Below are positions 1-7,919 of a stretch of 64,000 nucleotides of DNA, one piece after another. Source of the stretch: Tabrizicola_A aquatica. GTDB lineage: Bacteria > Pseudomonadota > Alphaproteobacteria > Rhodobacterales > Rhodobacteraceae. Both the position numbers and the translations under genes were made by a program. The first letter of the stretch is position 1. Every line of letters begins with the position of its first letter. The notes beneath the pieces were generated by a model. The model saw only the letters and a list, made by a program, of their open reading frames with translations, was not told the origin of the DNA and ran no database searches. Location of the stretch: the NCBI GenBank assembly GCA_965194375.1, contig CBDAEL010000002.1. One strand, written 5' to 3'.

Positions 1-59
1 AGCGCCTCTAACGCAACACGCGCCTTGAACGCCGCGTCATGGTTCCTGCGTTTCTTCAT
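1..59 (-). CDS. IS3-family transposase OrfA, N-terminal fragment
   Basis: Nineteen codons are visible from an ATG at 59. The peptide begins MKKRRNHDAAFKARVALEA, the typical N-terminus of the helix-turn-helix orfA protein of IS3-family elements (IS2/IS51-like groups). OrfA binds the element ends, and together with OrfB through a programmed frameshift makes the DDE transposase. The rest is outside the window. A GAGGAG-type ribosome site (minus strand, about 67-72) precedes the ATG. The identity call rests on the short N-terminal signature only. Confidence 0.65.
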   Translation of the reverse strand, partial: MKKRRNHDAAFKARVALEA

Positions 60-140
60 GTTCTGATCTCCTCGTTCTTGGAGACCAGCAGACGTCAGAT
101 CGTAGCTTCCGTCACTGTCCGATTTTCGGGGAGTAGCTCA
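1..140 (-). mobile_element. IS3-family insertion sequence, 5' end only (cut by window edge)
   Basis: The left edge of the window is the promoter-proximal end of an IS3-like element running leftwards. The start of its transposase orfA lies at 59..1. The sequence upstream of that start ends, read on the minus strand, with TGAGCTACTCCCCGAAAATC at 140, which looks like an IS3 terminal inverted repeat (these usually begin with TG). The other end, the inverted repeat partner and the target duplication are outside the window, so intactness cannot be judged. It sits at the outer edge of an accessory region bounded on the other side by a tRNA-Ser gene. Confidence 0.65.
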
Positions 141-964
141 GCCATCAGCTTCACTGGTTAGGCATAATGCAGAGCTCGCATCATCTTGCGCTCGGTTTTT
201 CTGGTGGAATTGCTCCGAACATGCGCTGAATTTCATTTGGGATCTATTTCTAACTTAGGATAAGAAATATTCACGTATGTGAATTTAAATCTCCTGTGAC
301 AGCAGGATTGCTAAAGTGCAAGCGTCGATCATGTTTTCCCGAACTTTCATTTTTCCAATTTCTAGCCGGCTTTGTGTTGCTCGGATCGAATTGCCGTTTC
401 AGCCCTCCCGTTCTTAAGGCCCAAGAACCGAGGTCCTTTGGCCCCAAGGGACCCGTACGTGGCTGCATTATGTCACGAGCAAAGCCCAACGAGGTGCACG
501 AATGAAATTCATGCTGGCTGCTTGGCTTGATCTAGCATCTGTGGCTGTCCCTCAATAAGGCGGGGGCCGTTTCAGCCCCCCCCCGGGGGTGGGCCGGGGT
601 CCAAGGACCAAGGTTTTTTGGCCCGAAGGGACCCGAGGTTGGATAACCAGGCACCAACAATCGCTTGCGGATGAGAGTAGTTCATTCGCGTCAAAATCAT
701 TCGATGACGGACACATGCCTACCGGCCGCTGAACCCCCACGTTGAAAGGGGCCTTCGTCGAGTTACCCAAGTGTTAGCGAATTGAAAGCGCGAATGTACG
801 GCGTAGAGGGGCACCGGGAATGGCATAAGGTCAGAGCTTGACGGACCCTCACCAACAGGTGTTTGCTTAGTCGACACCCGAGGAGTGATCTCACTTTTGC
901 CCTCGCGTCGCCCCCATAAGCGGCTCGATTGCAATGCATAGTGGACCTACAGAGGACATAGCGA
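141..964. other. Gene-poor accessory stretch with repeats
   Basis: No convincing gene. The segment holds an AT-richer piece (about 190-350), the left copy of a long direct repeat (393-646), and a stretch with no coding signal (647-964). A 20-bp sequence at 698-717 (CATTCGATGACGGACACATG) recurs with two mismatches at 1208-1227, just upstream of the flavoprotein gene. Short open frames here (for example 296-505) have no recognisable domain and share their C-terminal frame with the repeat at the right side, so they are probably repeat-derived. Confidence 0.6.
393..646. repeat. Left copy of about 255-bp direct repeat flanking the flavoprotein cassette
   Basis: This segment is repeated, in the same orientation, at 4237-4495. 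Both copies begin at GCCGTTTCAGCCC and both end at TTGGATAA, and each is itself composed of one full plus one partial unit of a roughly 180-bp tandem repeat (unit joint near 530 here and near 4379 on the right). Small dyads such as GGTCCAAGGACC occur inside each unit. The DNA between the two copies is the 3.6-kb segment with the helicase fragment and the three-gene cassette. The pairing was found by eye; percent identity was not computed. Confidence 0.8.
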
Positions 965-1186
965 ATGACACCTGACAGATTCAAGCGGCTTAACGATATC
1001 GGCTTTGTGTGGGACCCAGTTGCCGACGAATGGGACGCCGGTTTCGCAAAACTTGAACAGTTTAAGACGCGCGAGGGTCACTGCCGGGTGCCCGCAGGGC
1101 ACATTGAAGATGGCTATAAGCTTGGCTTTTGGGTGGCCCTTCAACGAAAAAGTCGAAAATTGATGCTTGCGGAGCGGGGTGTGTAG
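965..1186 (+). pseudogene. Helicase-associated (HA) domain fragment
   Basis: The 73-residue frame matches a single helicase-associated domain (the HA repeat found in many copies at the C-terminus of large bacterial helicase-like proteins). Visible landmarks are RLNDIGFVWDP, a W-x-A-G-F-A-x-L run, EGHCRVPAG and LGFWVALQRK. It starts in the middle of one repeat and stops straight after the next should end (RKSRKLMLAERGV), so it is an internal scrap of a larger protein rather than a whole gene. No ribosome site is evident before the ATG. It lies inside the repeat-bounded accessory segment and is best read as debris of an earlier insertion. Confidence 0.6.
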
Positions 1187-1246
1187 TCTTCAACAGCTCG
1201 CCTGATACCATTCGACGACGGACACACAGCACAAAGGACATGACAC

Positions 1247-3349
1247 ATGGCCCCCAGTTCAACGCGTGATCCGCGATATGACATCCTGTTCGAACCGGTC
1301 CGCCTTGGCCCGGTGACAACGAAGAACCGCTTTTATCAGGTGCCGCATTGCACCGGCATGGGCTGGGTGCGTCCGCGCACGCTGGCCGAAATGCGGGGGG
1401 TCAAGGCTGAAGGCGGCTGGGGCGTGGTCAATACCGAATACTGTTCGATCCATCCGGCATCTGATGACCAGCTCCACATCTCGGCCACGCTGTGGGACGA
1501 CACCGATGTGCGCAACCACCGACTGATGACCGACAAGGTCCATGCCCATGGCGCGCTGGCCGGGGCGGAACTCTGGTTCTCGGGCAGCCGCAGCGCCAAT
1601 ATCGCCACGCGGCTTGTGTCGATGGATGTGGCTAGCCGCCCGAATGGCGTGGGCCACCCGTTCCAAAGCCGCGCAATGGACAAGGAGGATATCCGCAACC
1701 TGCGCCGTTGGCACCGAAACGCTGCCCTCCGTGCGAAAGCCGCCGAGTTCGACATCGTCTACGTCTATGCCACGCACGGCTATCTGCTGTCGCATTTTCT
1801 TGACCCAGAGGCGAACACGCGCTCGGACGAATACGGCGGGTCTCTGGAAAACCGCACGCGCCTTATCCGCGAACTGATCGCTGAGACGAAAGACGCCGTC
1901 GGCGACCGCTGCGCCGTGGCCGTGCGCTTTGCGGCTGATGCCAAAGTGGGTGAGGACGGGCAGCCCATTCTTGGCGAGAGGCAAGAGATGTTCGCCATGA
2001 TGGCCGAAATGCCCGACCTTTGGGACATCAACATTTCCGATTACTCACTGGAAATGGGCGCCTCGCGCTTCGTCAAGGAAGGCTCACTTGAGCCCTACAT
2101 GCACTGGGTTAAGACGCAGACGACAAAACCTGTGGTCACCGTGGGCCGCTTCACCTCGCCCGACACGATGGCTCGCTGGGTCAAATCCGGGCTGACCGAC
2201 CTGATTGGGGCGGCCCGCCCTTCCATCGCTGACCCGTTCATCCCGAAAAAGATCGAAGAAGGCCGGATCGAGGATATCCGCGAATGCATCGGCTGCAATG
2301 TCTGCTATTCTGGCGACAGCCTGTCGGTGCCGATCCGCTGCACCCAGAACCCGACAATGGGAGAAGAATGGCGCAAGGGTTGGCACCCGGACCGGGCCAC
2401 ACCGCGCGGGTCTGACAGCCTTGTGCTGGTGGTCGGCGCAGGTCCCGCAGGCCTCGAGGCCACGCGGGCGTTGGGCGCTAGGGGGTATCGCGTGGCACTG
2501 GCCGAGGCGGGACGCGTGCTGGGCGGGCGCGTCGTGCGCGAGGCAGCCCTGCCGGGAATGCGCGAATACATCCGCGTGCGTGATTGGCGCGAAGGCCAGA
2601 TCGCCAAGATGGCGAATGTCGAGGTGTTTCGCGAAAGCCGCCTGACGGCGGAAGATATCCACGACTTCGGCGCCGACCATGTGGTCATTGCCACCGGAGC
2701 CCGCTGGCGACGCGACATTTTCACAGGCAAGCGGTTTGAGCCGATTGCAGACGAGGATACGCCCGTGTTTACCCCCGATGACATCATGGACGGCCACCTG
2801 CCCGAAGGCCCGGTCGTGGTCTACGACGCTGACGGCTATTACATGGGCGGGGTCATCGCTGAACGGCTAAGGTCTGCGGGGCTGGCGGTCACGCTGGTGA
2901 CCCCCGACCATCAGGTCTCATCCTGGGCGGACCACACTGGCGAAGGCTGGCGTGTGCCGGGGCATCTGATGTCCCAAGGCATCGAGCTTGTGACCGCGCA
3001 AGGGTTGTCGTGGTTCGACGGAGAGGTGGTCACACTGGCCTGTGTCCATTTCAACCGCAAAATGACCCTGCCTGCGCACGGACTTGTGGTGGTCGGCCAG
3101 CGCGCGCCGGTCGACGACCTATACACAGCCCTGCGCTATGATGCGGTGGGCAACCACACAGACCTGCCCTTCACGCTGGCCCGCATCGGCGATTGCGAGG
3201 CGCCCGCGATCATTGCAGCGGCGACTTATGCCGGACATCGCTATGCGCAAGAATTGGACGCCTCCGTCGATATCGACCTGCCGATGCCGCATGACAAAGT
3301 TGATGTTGGCCTGATTGCTCCGGCAGTTTGGTCAAAGGCAGCGGAATGA
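1247..3349 (+). CDS. Trimethylamine/dimethylamine dehydrogenase-like flavoprotein (old-yellow-enzyme + 4Fe-4S + pyridine-nucleotide-disulfide fold)
   Basis: The 700-aa protein has the architecture of trimethylamine dehydrogenase (about 730 aa): a TIM-barrel FMN domain (1-345), a 4Fe-4S knot with Cys-x2-Cys-x2-Cys and a fourth Cys in ECIGCNVC...RCTQN, and two Rossmann-like domains (GAGPAGLEA near 400). Cys35 in FYQVPHC matches the cysteine that carries covalent 6-S-cysteinyl-FMN, and Tyr174/His177/Tyr179 (YATHGY) match the family's catalytic Tyr-x2-His-x-Tyr, so it should be active. Known relatives demethylate trimethylamine, dimethylamine, dimethylglycine or N-methylproline; the substrate here cannot be told. 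It is first in a three-gene coupled operon: its TGA overlaps the next ATG. The start at 1247 follows AAAGGACATGACAC. It lies between long direct repeats, suggesting acquisition by transfer. Confidence 0.85.
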   Translation: MAPSSTRDPRYDILFEPVRLGPVTTKNRFYQVPHCTGMGWVRPRTLAEMRGVKAEGGWGVVNTEYCSIHPASDDQLHISATLWDDTDVRNHRLMTDKVHAHGALAGAELWFSGSRSANIATRLVSMDVASRPNGVGHPFQSRAMDKEDIRNLRRWHRNAALRAKAAEFDIVYVYATHGYLLSHFLDPEANTRSDEYGGSLENRTRLIRELIAETKDAVGDRCAVAVRFAADAKVGEDGQPILGERQEMFAMMAEMPDLWDINISDYSLEMGASRFVKEGSLEPYMHWVKTQTTKPVVTVGRFTSPDTMARWVKSGLTDLIGAARPSIADPFIPKKIEEGRIEDIRECIGCNVCYSGDSLSVPIRCTQNPTMGEEWRKGWHPDRATPRGSDSLVLVVGAGPAGLEATRALGARGYRVALAEAGRVLGGRVVREAALPGMREYIRVRDWREGQIAKMANVEVFRESRLTAEDIHDFGADHVVIATGARWRRDIFTGKRFEPIADEDTPVFTPDDIMDGHLPEGPVVVYDADGYYMGGVIAERLRSAGLAVTLVTPDHQVSSWADHTGEGWRVPGHLMSQGIELVTAQGLSWFDGEVVTLACVHFNRKMTLPAHGLVVVGQRAPVDDLYTALRYDAVGNHTDLPFTLARIGDCEAPAIIAAATYAGHRYAQELDASVDIDLPMPHDKVDVGLIAPAVWSKAAE

Positions 3350-3543
3350 CCGGGGTGCGGCGCGGATGGGTGCTTGTGGCACTGGTGGGCCTGATCGCTG
3401 CGCTTGGGATTGCGGTTCAGGTTCTGGGCACAAACAGCCCGCCCGCCACCGCACAAGCGGCAACGCAGCCCTGTTTCAGTTGTGATGCCCGGCACGCCCA
3501 CCTGCACGCCGCACCAATTCACGCTTTGGAGGCACAGCAATGA
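3346..3543 (+). CDS. Small single-pass membrane protein with CxxC/His-rich tail
   Basis: A 65-aa product if translation starts at the ATG that overlaps the upstream stop (ATGA, 3346-3349); its own TGA overlaps the start of the MOSC gene (3540-3543). Residues about 7-28 form one hydrophobic segment (WVLVALVGLIAALGIAVQVL), followed by a short Ala/Thr linker and a tail containing CFSCDARHAHLHAAPIHA, that is Cys-x2-Cys-x3-His-x-His-x-His. The tail looks suited to bind a metal or act as a redox thiol pair; it is not a CxxCH haem motif. I do not recognise a family. Being sandwiched with 4-bp overlaps on both sides, it is very probably a real gene working with the flavoprotein and the MOSC protein. 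Confidence 0.7.
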   Translation: MTGVRRGWVLVALVGLIAALGIAVQVLGTNSPPATAQAATQPCFSCDARHAHLHAAPIHALEAQQ

Positions 3544-4103
3544 CCAACAGCCCGGAAAACCCAGTCACCGCGACCGAGCTGGCGGCGCACCTGCCTTCGG
3601 TCCTTGCGGCCCCGCGTGATGCGGGGATGGTGCGCCTTCTGTGTCTCCGGCCCAAGCCGAATGTGCGGACGTTCCCCGAAGTGCTGACCCTGACACGCGT
3701 GGCAGGCGTGGTGGGCGATTTCGAAATGACGCGCCCTTGGCTGGAACTGCCCGATGGCAGCCCCGATCCGCAGATTCAGGTGTCCATCATGCCATGGCGG
3801 GTGCTTGACCTGTGCTGGCGCGAACGCGACCGCGTCGCACATCCGGGCGACAACATCGCCGTCGACATGGACCTGTCGACAACGAACATACCGACGGGCA
3901 GCCTGCTGTCCGTCGGTACCGCCGTGCTTCGCGTCAGCCAAGAGCCGAACGACGGCTGCGTGAAATGGAAAGTGCGCTGCGGACGAGACGCCTTTGATTG
4001 GGTGACAACCCCCGAAGGCTTGGACCTGCGCCTGCGCGGCCTGTTCTGCTCCGTCGAACAGGACGGCGAGGTGCGGCTGGGCGATGTCATCCGTCCCCGT
4101 TGA
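3540..4103 (+). CDS. MOSC domain-containing protein
   Basis: The 187-aa protein resembles the MOSC (molybdenum cofactor sulfurase C-terminal) beta-barrel found in YiiM, YuaD and mARC proteins. Landmarks in the second half are PGDNIAVDMDLS, PTGSLLSVGTAVLRVS and a conserved cysteine in EPNDGCVKWKVRCG, the position that in this fold carries transferred sulfur or binds the molybdenum cofactor. Last gene of the coupled three-gene cassette. Because MOSC proteins handle N-hydroxylated or sulfur-bearing substrates, it may process a product of the flavoprotein, but that is inference. No clear terminator follows; the right-hand repeat array starts about 100 bp downstream. Confidence 0.75.
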   Translation: MTNSPENPVTATELAAHLPSVLAAPRDAGMVRLLCLRPKPNVRTFPEVLTLTRVAGVVGDFEMTRPWLELPDGSPDPQIQVSIMPWRVLDLCWRERDRVAHPGDNIAVDMDLSTTNIPTGSLLSVGTAVLRVSQEPNDGCVKWKVRCGRDAFDWVTTPEGLDLRLRGLFCSVEQDGEVRLGDVIRPR

Positions 4104-4198
4104 CACAACCCGGGTCCACAAACCATCGGCGCGACTAGGTTGCGAACCGCCGGGTCGGGTTCTTCCAACGGAACAGAACTGCCGGCCTTTGAGTTTGC

Positions 4199-4495
4199 CG
4201 ATCCAGCATCTGTGGCTGTCCCTCAAGAAGGCGGAGGCCGTTTCAGCCCCCCCGGGGGGTGGCCCGAGGCCCAAGGACCGAGGTCATTTGGCCCCAAGGG
4301 ACCCGCGCGTGACTGCACTGTCTCGCGGGCCAAGCCCAACGAGGTGCACGAATGAAATCCGTGCTGGCTGCTTGGCTTGATCCAGCATCTGTAGCTGTCC
4401 CTCAAGAAGGCGGGGGCCGTTTCAGCCCCCCCCGGGGGTGGGCCGGGGTCCAAGGACCAAGGTCATTTGGCCCGAAGGGACCCGTGTTTGGATAA
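4199..4495. repeat. Right repeat array (copy of 393-646 plus 38 bp more)
   Basis: One full roughly 180-bp unit (4199-4378) and one truncated unit (4379-4495). The part from 4237 to 4495 is the direct-repeat partner of 393-646, ending at the same TTGGATAA border. The phrase AGCATCTGT(G/A)GCTGTCCCTC marks each unit start (4205, 4384 and, on the left, 535). A reading frame running through the unit and ending ...SRAKPNEVHE is kept open in both full units, which could mean a former small gene or just shared ancestry of the repeats. Confidence 0.8.
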
Positions 4496-4696
4496 AGCTC
4501 GTGGCCTTTACCAGGTTAACATGCTTGCGCAGCTAGAAGAGCAGATACCGCGGGGCTCGATATTGGTAAGGACCAGCGCAGTGAGGTCACGCAAGGGCGG
4601 AGCCAGCTACTTAACTCGTAGGCTCGGCTGTGAAGTGGAGCTATTATGGTAACAATTCCAATAATCGAAAAATATTCTTTTAATTTCAATGGTAAA
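4496..4696. other. Non-coding stretch between repeat array and tRNA-Ser 3' end
   Basis: About 200 bp without a supported gene. The part nearest the tRNA (about 4640-4695) is strikingly AT-rich for this window (runs such as AAAAATATTCTTTTAATTTC). Because the tRNA is on the minus strand, this is the DNA immediately beyond its 3' end, where integrating elements usually attach. Confidence 0.6.
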
Positions 4697-4786
4697 TGGC
4701 GGAGAGACAGGGATTCGAACCCTGGGTCGGCGCAAACCGACAACGGTTTTCGAGACCGCCGCATTCGACCACTCTGCCACCTCTCC
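4697..4786 (-). tRNA. tRNA-Ser(CGA)
   Basis: Reading the minus strand, the acceptor stem is GGAGAGG paired with TCTCTCC (one G-T), with discriminator G and an encoded CCA (4697-4699). The anticodon loop is CTCGAAA, giving anticodon CGA (codon UCG), and there is a long variable arm, as expected for serine. The T-arm GGTTCGAATCC is intact. The 3' end faces the accessory region 1-4696, the classic arrangement of a genomic island next to a tRNA gene. Confidence 0.95.
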
Positions 4787-4951
4787 GCGGTAGGGATCGT
4801 GGCGGGGGATTTAGCCGGGACTGAAAGGGCTTGCAAGCCCCAATCCAACGAAACTTGGTGCTCTGAGTGGCCATGGGATTGGCACGGGCCAGCCCGGCAC
4901 TTACCTGCTATGCAGGATGCGGGTGTTTGCCCGTTCAGGAAAGGTCAAGCG

Positions 4952-5839
4952 ATGTGGCGGTTGGGATCTGTGGCGTGTGCGGCGGCCTTTGGGCTCTGGG
5001 CGGTTCTTGGCTCGGTGCAGGTGGCGGCGCAGGCCGTGACGCCGGAGGGCAAGCCCGCTCAGTCGGCCGTGATTCCCGCGCCGGTGCTTGAGTTAAGCCT
5101 TGCCCTCAAGGTGCGTGAAGTCATGCAAGTCCTGCGCGAGGAGGGTATGGCCAGCGGTGCCGATCTGGCCAGCGATCTGCCGCGCGGCGCTGAGGATCCT
5201 TTGTGGTCTGCCGCCCTGTCTCGGATCTATGATCCAGCCCATATGGAGGCGATTTTCAACCAAACCTTCGCCCAAAGCCTTGCTGACGAGGGCGAGACCG
5301 TGGAGGCCGCCACAGCGTTTTTTGCCTCGCCCATCGGCGAGCGGGCCCTTTCTTTGGAACTGGCCGCGCGCATGGCTTTGCAGGACGAGGCGGTCGAGGC
5401 TGCGGCGGAGCGCGCCTATGCCGATCTGGCGGAAGCAAACCCTGAACGGCAGGCGATGATCGACATGTTTGTCAGCGTCAATGACCTTGTCGAGTCCAAT
5501 GTCATGGGGGCTTTGAACGCCAATCTCTCTTTTCTGCGGGGCCTCGCTGACAGCGGGGTTGAAGAATTTGCTTTGCCCGAGGCCGATATGTTGGCACAGG
5601 TCTGGGCGACCGAGCCCGAGGTGCGGGACGAGATGGTGGGCTGGGTGTTTCCCTTCCTGACGCTGGCCTATCAGCCGCTTAGCGACGCCGATCTGCAGGC
5701 CTATATCGCCTTTTCCAAGACGCCGGCCGGGCAGCGGGTGAATGCAGCGATGTTTCAGGCCTATGATGCGCTGTTTGACGAGATTTCCCACGATCTGGGC
5801 CGGGCCTTTGGGCTGGCGCTGCAAGGCGATGACATCTGA
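4952..5839 (+). CDS. DUF2059 domain-containing exported protein
   Basis: A 295-aa secreted protein. The ATG at 4952 gives a clean signal peptide (MWRLGSVACAAAFGLWAVLG... ending VAAQA), with a GGAAAGG ribosome site just upstream; longer in-frame starts run through the tRNA-Ser gene and are rejected. The mature part is alpha-helical and carries two DUF2059-like halves, each with a phrase such as AxxFFASPIGERAL or AYIAFSKTPAGQRV. The molecular function of DUF2059 proteins is unknown; they are periplasmic. The stop is only 3 bp from the convergent end of kpsC, and no dedicated terminator is visible between them. Confidence 0.8.
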   Translation: MWRLGSVACAAAFGLWAVLGSVQVAAQAVTPEGKPAQSAVIPAPVLELSLALKVREVMQVLREEGMASGADLASDLPRGAEDPLWSAALSRIYDPAHMEAIFNQTFAQSLADEGETVEAATAFFASPIGERALSLELAARMALQDEAVEAAAERAYADLAEANPERQAMIDMFVSVNDLVESNVMGALNANLSFLRGLADSGVEEFALPEADMLAQVWATEPEVRDEMVGWVFPFLTLAYQPLSDADLQAYIAFSKTPAGQRVNAAMFQAYDALFDEISHDLGRAFGLALQGDDI

Positions 5840-5842
5840 GCT

Positions 5843-7912
5843 TTAGCGCCACAGATGGGCGTGGCTGGCGAGCTGTCCCTGCAGTTTCGACAAGATCCGC
5901 AGGCCAAACCCGGGGCGGGCAATCTCGCCCGTGGTCAGGCGTTCCAACACCACCTCCGGCGGGCAGGGGCGGCGGCTGACGGGGTCGAAATAGCGCGGAT
6001 AGGCGATCAGGGCGGCATGGACCAGTTGGAGCAGCTCTGGCCGGGGCAGGGGGTGGCCGTCGGCGGCATAGCGGCGGCGGTCGGGCAGGGTGCCCAAATC
6101 GCGCGTCAGGCCCCAGCCTGCGTAGAACGGTGCGCCAAGACAGGTGACCGGCTTGCCACGGATCAGCGCCTCAAATCCCAGAAGCGAGGTCATCGTCCAA
6201 ACCTCATCACAGGCCGCGATCAGTGACAAGGGATCGGCGCGGCGCGCCACCACATCGGCCAGCCCGGCCAGATCTTGGTCGGAAATCTGACCCGGTCGCA
6301 GGCCGCTTTCCACATCTGGATGTGGCTTGTAGATCAGCCGCGCGCCGGGGTTGGCTTGGGTTGCGGCGGTCAACAGACCAAGATTGGTGCAAACTGGCCC
6401 TGTCCCCAGCCGGATTGAGGCGTCGTCTTCGACCTGCCCCACCACCAAAATCCGCCGTCCTTGGCCCAGATCGGGCAGCGGGTCGGTCGCCAGATTGTAT
6501 TTCGTCACACCCGCCGCAAGGATCCGCGCCAAAAGCGCTTCGGCCCGGGCGCGCCCACCGGGCGGCAAGGGGGCCAAGATGAGCCGCTCCAACCGGCTTT
6601 CGCGGTTTGGGTCATAGTAAATGCCGAGATCATCCGTGACGAGCGACAAGGGCGGCACCAGATCGGCCCCAAGACCACGGGAGCGCAAAAAACCATCCTC
6701 AACCCTCAGGGCAAGGCCAGGGGCGGCCAGTTCGGCCGCTTCCTTGCCCGCCCAAACCAAGATCTTGCGTGCTGTTTCGTCGGTGCGCCGCTGGGCCTGT
6801 GCCGCGGTCTTGGCAAAGAGCAGTGGGGTTTCGCGGCCAAACACCTCTTGCAGCCGCCCCCGTTTCCAAGCGCGCATGCCGAAGGCGACATAGCCCGCCC
6901 GGTCCTCGCGGAAGGCGCGGGTTTCCGCTTCCAACTGGTCAACCGCCTCTTCAAAACTGCACAGCCGGTCGCGGCAGGGGTCATACCATGTGGGTGCAAG
7001 GATCATCGCCCCCGCGAAAAGCTGGGCGCGTGACAGGCTGCGGCCGCGACGGGCCGGGGGGCTGCGGTCTTGGGTCAGGCCCCAACCAGCGTAGAAGGGC
7101 TGGCCGAACATATGGGGCTTGTGACCTGCAAGGATCGCCTCGAACCCCATTTGGGACGAGACGGTGTAGACCGCCACCGCGCCTTGCAGCAGTGCCCAAG
7201 GCGAAACTGGATCAGTGCACAGGCTGACCCGGTCGGACAGGTTTTCTGGCCCGTAATGGCCCGCCCGCAGGCCAAGCGCGGTTTCAGGATGCGACTTGAT
7301 CACGATCCGCGCGCCGGGATTTTCCTCATGCGCCATGACCAGCATTTCGGCAAAAGTCTGGGCGCTGGCGCCGGAATGGGTGATCGAGGCATCGCCGCGT
7401 GTCTGGTCAATGACCAGAACAAAGCCTGCGCGGGGCAGGGGGGCGGAATCGTGATGAATGTTGTATTTAGATAAGTTTAGTGACTGAATCCGGGCTATTC
7501 CGTCCCGTGCACGGATCATCATGTTCGAATTGTCAAAGGGTTCGCGCATCAGGATGCGCTCCAATGTCGAAGGTTGGCTGGCATCGAAGTGCACACCCAG
7601 CCCGTCAAGCATCAGACCTAAGGGCGGATCGCCCATGCGTCCGGGCCGCAATGAGCGAAGGAAGGCATCTTCCACCCGCACAACCGGCACGCCGCGCCGC
7701 GCCGCCACCGCCTCGCCCCGCGCGGCATAGGGTGAACGGCCCCAGACCACCACGCCATCTTCGGGACCGGGCAAGCCAAGGCGCAACTCATGCCCGGCCA
7801 GCTGCAGGATGCGCCGCAGGCGGGGTTGGCGCAGAAAGCCCGCGTTGAAATAACACAGCCGCCGGGGGACATGACCCTCGGCGGCTGTGGTGGTATCGGA
7901 GTGGCCCGACAA
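5843..7912 (-). CDS. kpsC: Capsule polysaccharide lipid-linker beta-Kdo transferase KpsC
   Basis: The 689-aa protein matches KpsC (LipA), which with KpsS builds the poly-Kdo linker on lyso-phosphatidylglycerol for group-2-type capsules at the inner face of the inner membrane. It has the typical internal duplication: similar segments VRVEDAFLRS / LRVEDGFLRS, GFEAILAGHKPHMFGQPFYAGWGLT / GFEALIRGKPVTCLGAPF...AGWGLT mark the two Kdo-transferase modules (roughly 1-330 and 350-670). The frame opens with TTG at 7912, 7 bp after the OPX gene stop; no better ATG exists near the N-terminus. It is the last gene of kpsS-OPX-kpsC. The ABC exporter (kpsM/T/E) and serotype genes are not in the window. Confidence 0.88.
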   Translation of the reverse strand: MSGHSDTTTAAEGHVPRRLCYFNAGFLRQPRLRRILQLAGHELRLGLPGPEDGVVVWGRSPYAARGEAVAARRGVPVVRVEDAFLRSLRPGRMGDPPLGLMLDGLGVHFDASQPSTLERILMREPFDNSNMMIRARDGIARIQSLNLSKYNIHHDSAPLPRAGFVLVIDQTRGDASITHSGASAQTFAEMLVMAHEENPGARIVIKSHPETALGLRAGHYGPENLSDRVSLCTDPVSPWALLQGAVAVYTVSSQMGFEAILAGHKPHMFGQPFYAGWGLTQDRSPPARRGRSLSRAQLFAGAMILAPTWYDPCRDRLCSFEEAVDQLEAETRAFREDRAGYVAFGMRAWKRGRLQEVFGRETPLLFAKTAAQAQRRTDETARKILVWAGKEAAELAAPGLALRVEDGFLRSRGLGADLVPPLSLVTDDLGIYYDPNRESRLERLILAPLPPGGRARAEALLARILAAGVTKYNLATDPLPDLGQGRRILVVGQVEDDASIRLGTGPVCTNLGLLTAATQANPGARLIYKPHPDVESGLRPGQISDQDLAGLADVVARRADPLSLIAACDEVWTMTSLLGFEALIRGKPVTCLGAPFYAGWGLTRDLGTLPDRRRYAADGHPLPRPELLQLVHAALIAYPRYFDPVSRRPCPPEVVLERLTTGEIARPGFGLRILSKLQGQLASHAHLWR

Positions 7913-7919
7913 GGCCCGC

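Noticed and set aside
1259..1984. Long minus-strand frame opposite the flavoprotein gene
   Set aside because: It is a GC-rich shadow with no domain; the plus-strand product has full family motifs. The same applies to many antisense frames over kpsC, tldD, gabD and others.
3346..3543. c-type heme-binding motif in the 65-aa membrane peptide
   Set aside because: The sequence is CFSCDARH, so the His is not directly after the second Cys; CxxCH is required.
4646..4951. N-terminal extension of the DUF2059 gene (open frame from 4646)
   Set aside because: It runs antisense through the intact tRNA-Ser gene, and the ATG at 4952 has a ribosome site and starts a proper signal peptide.
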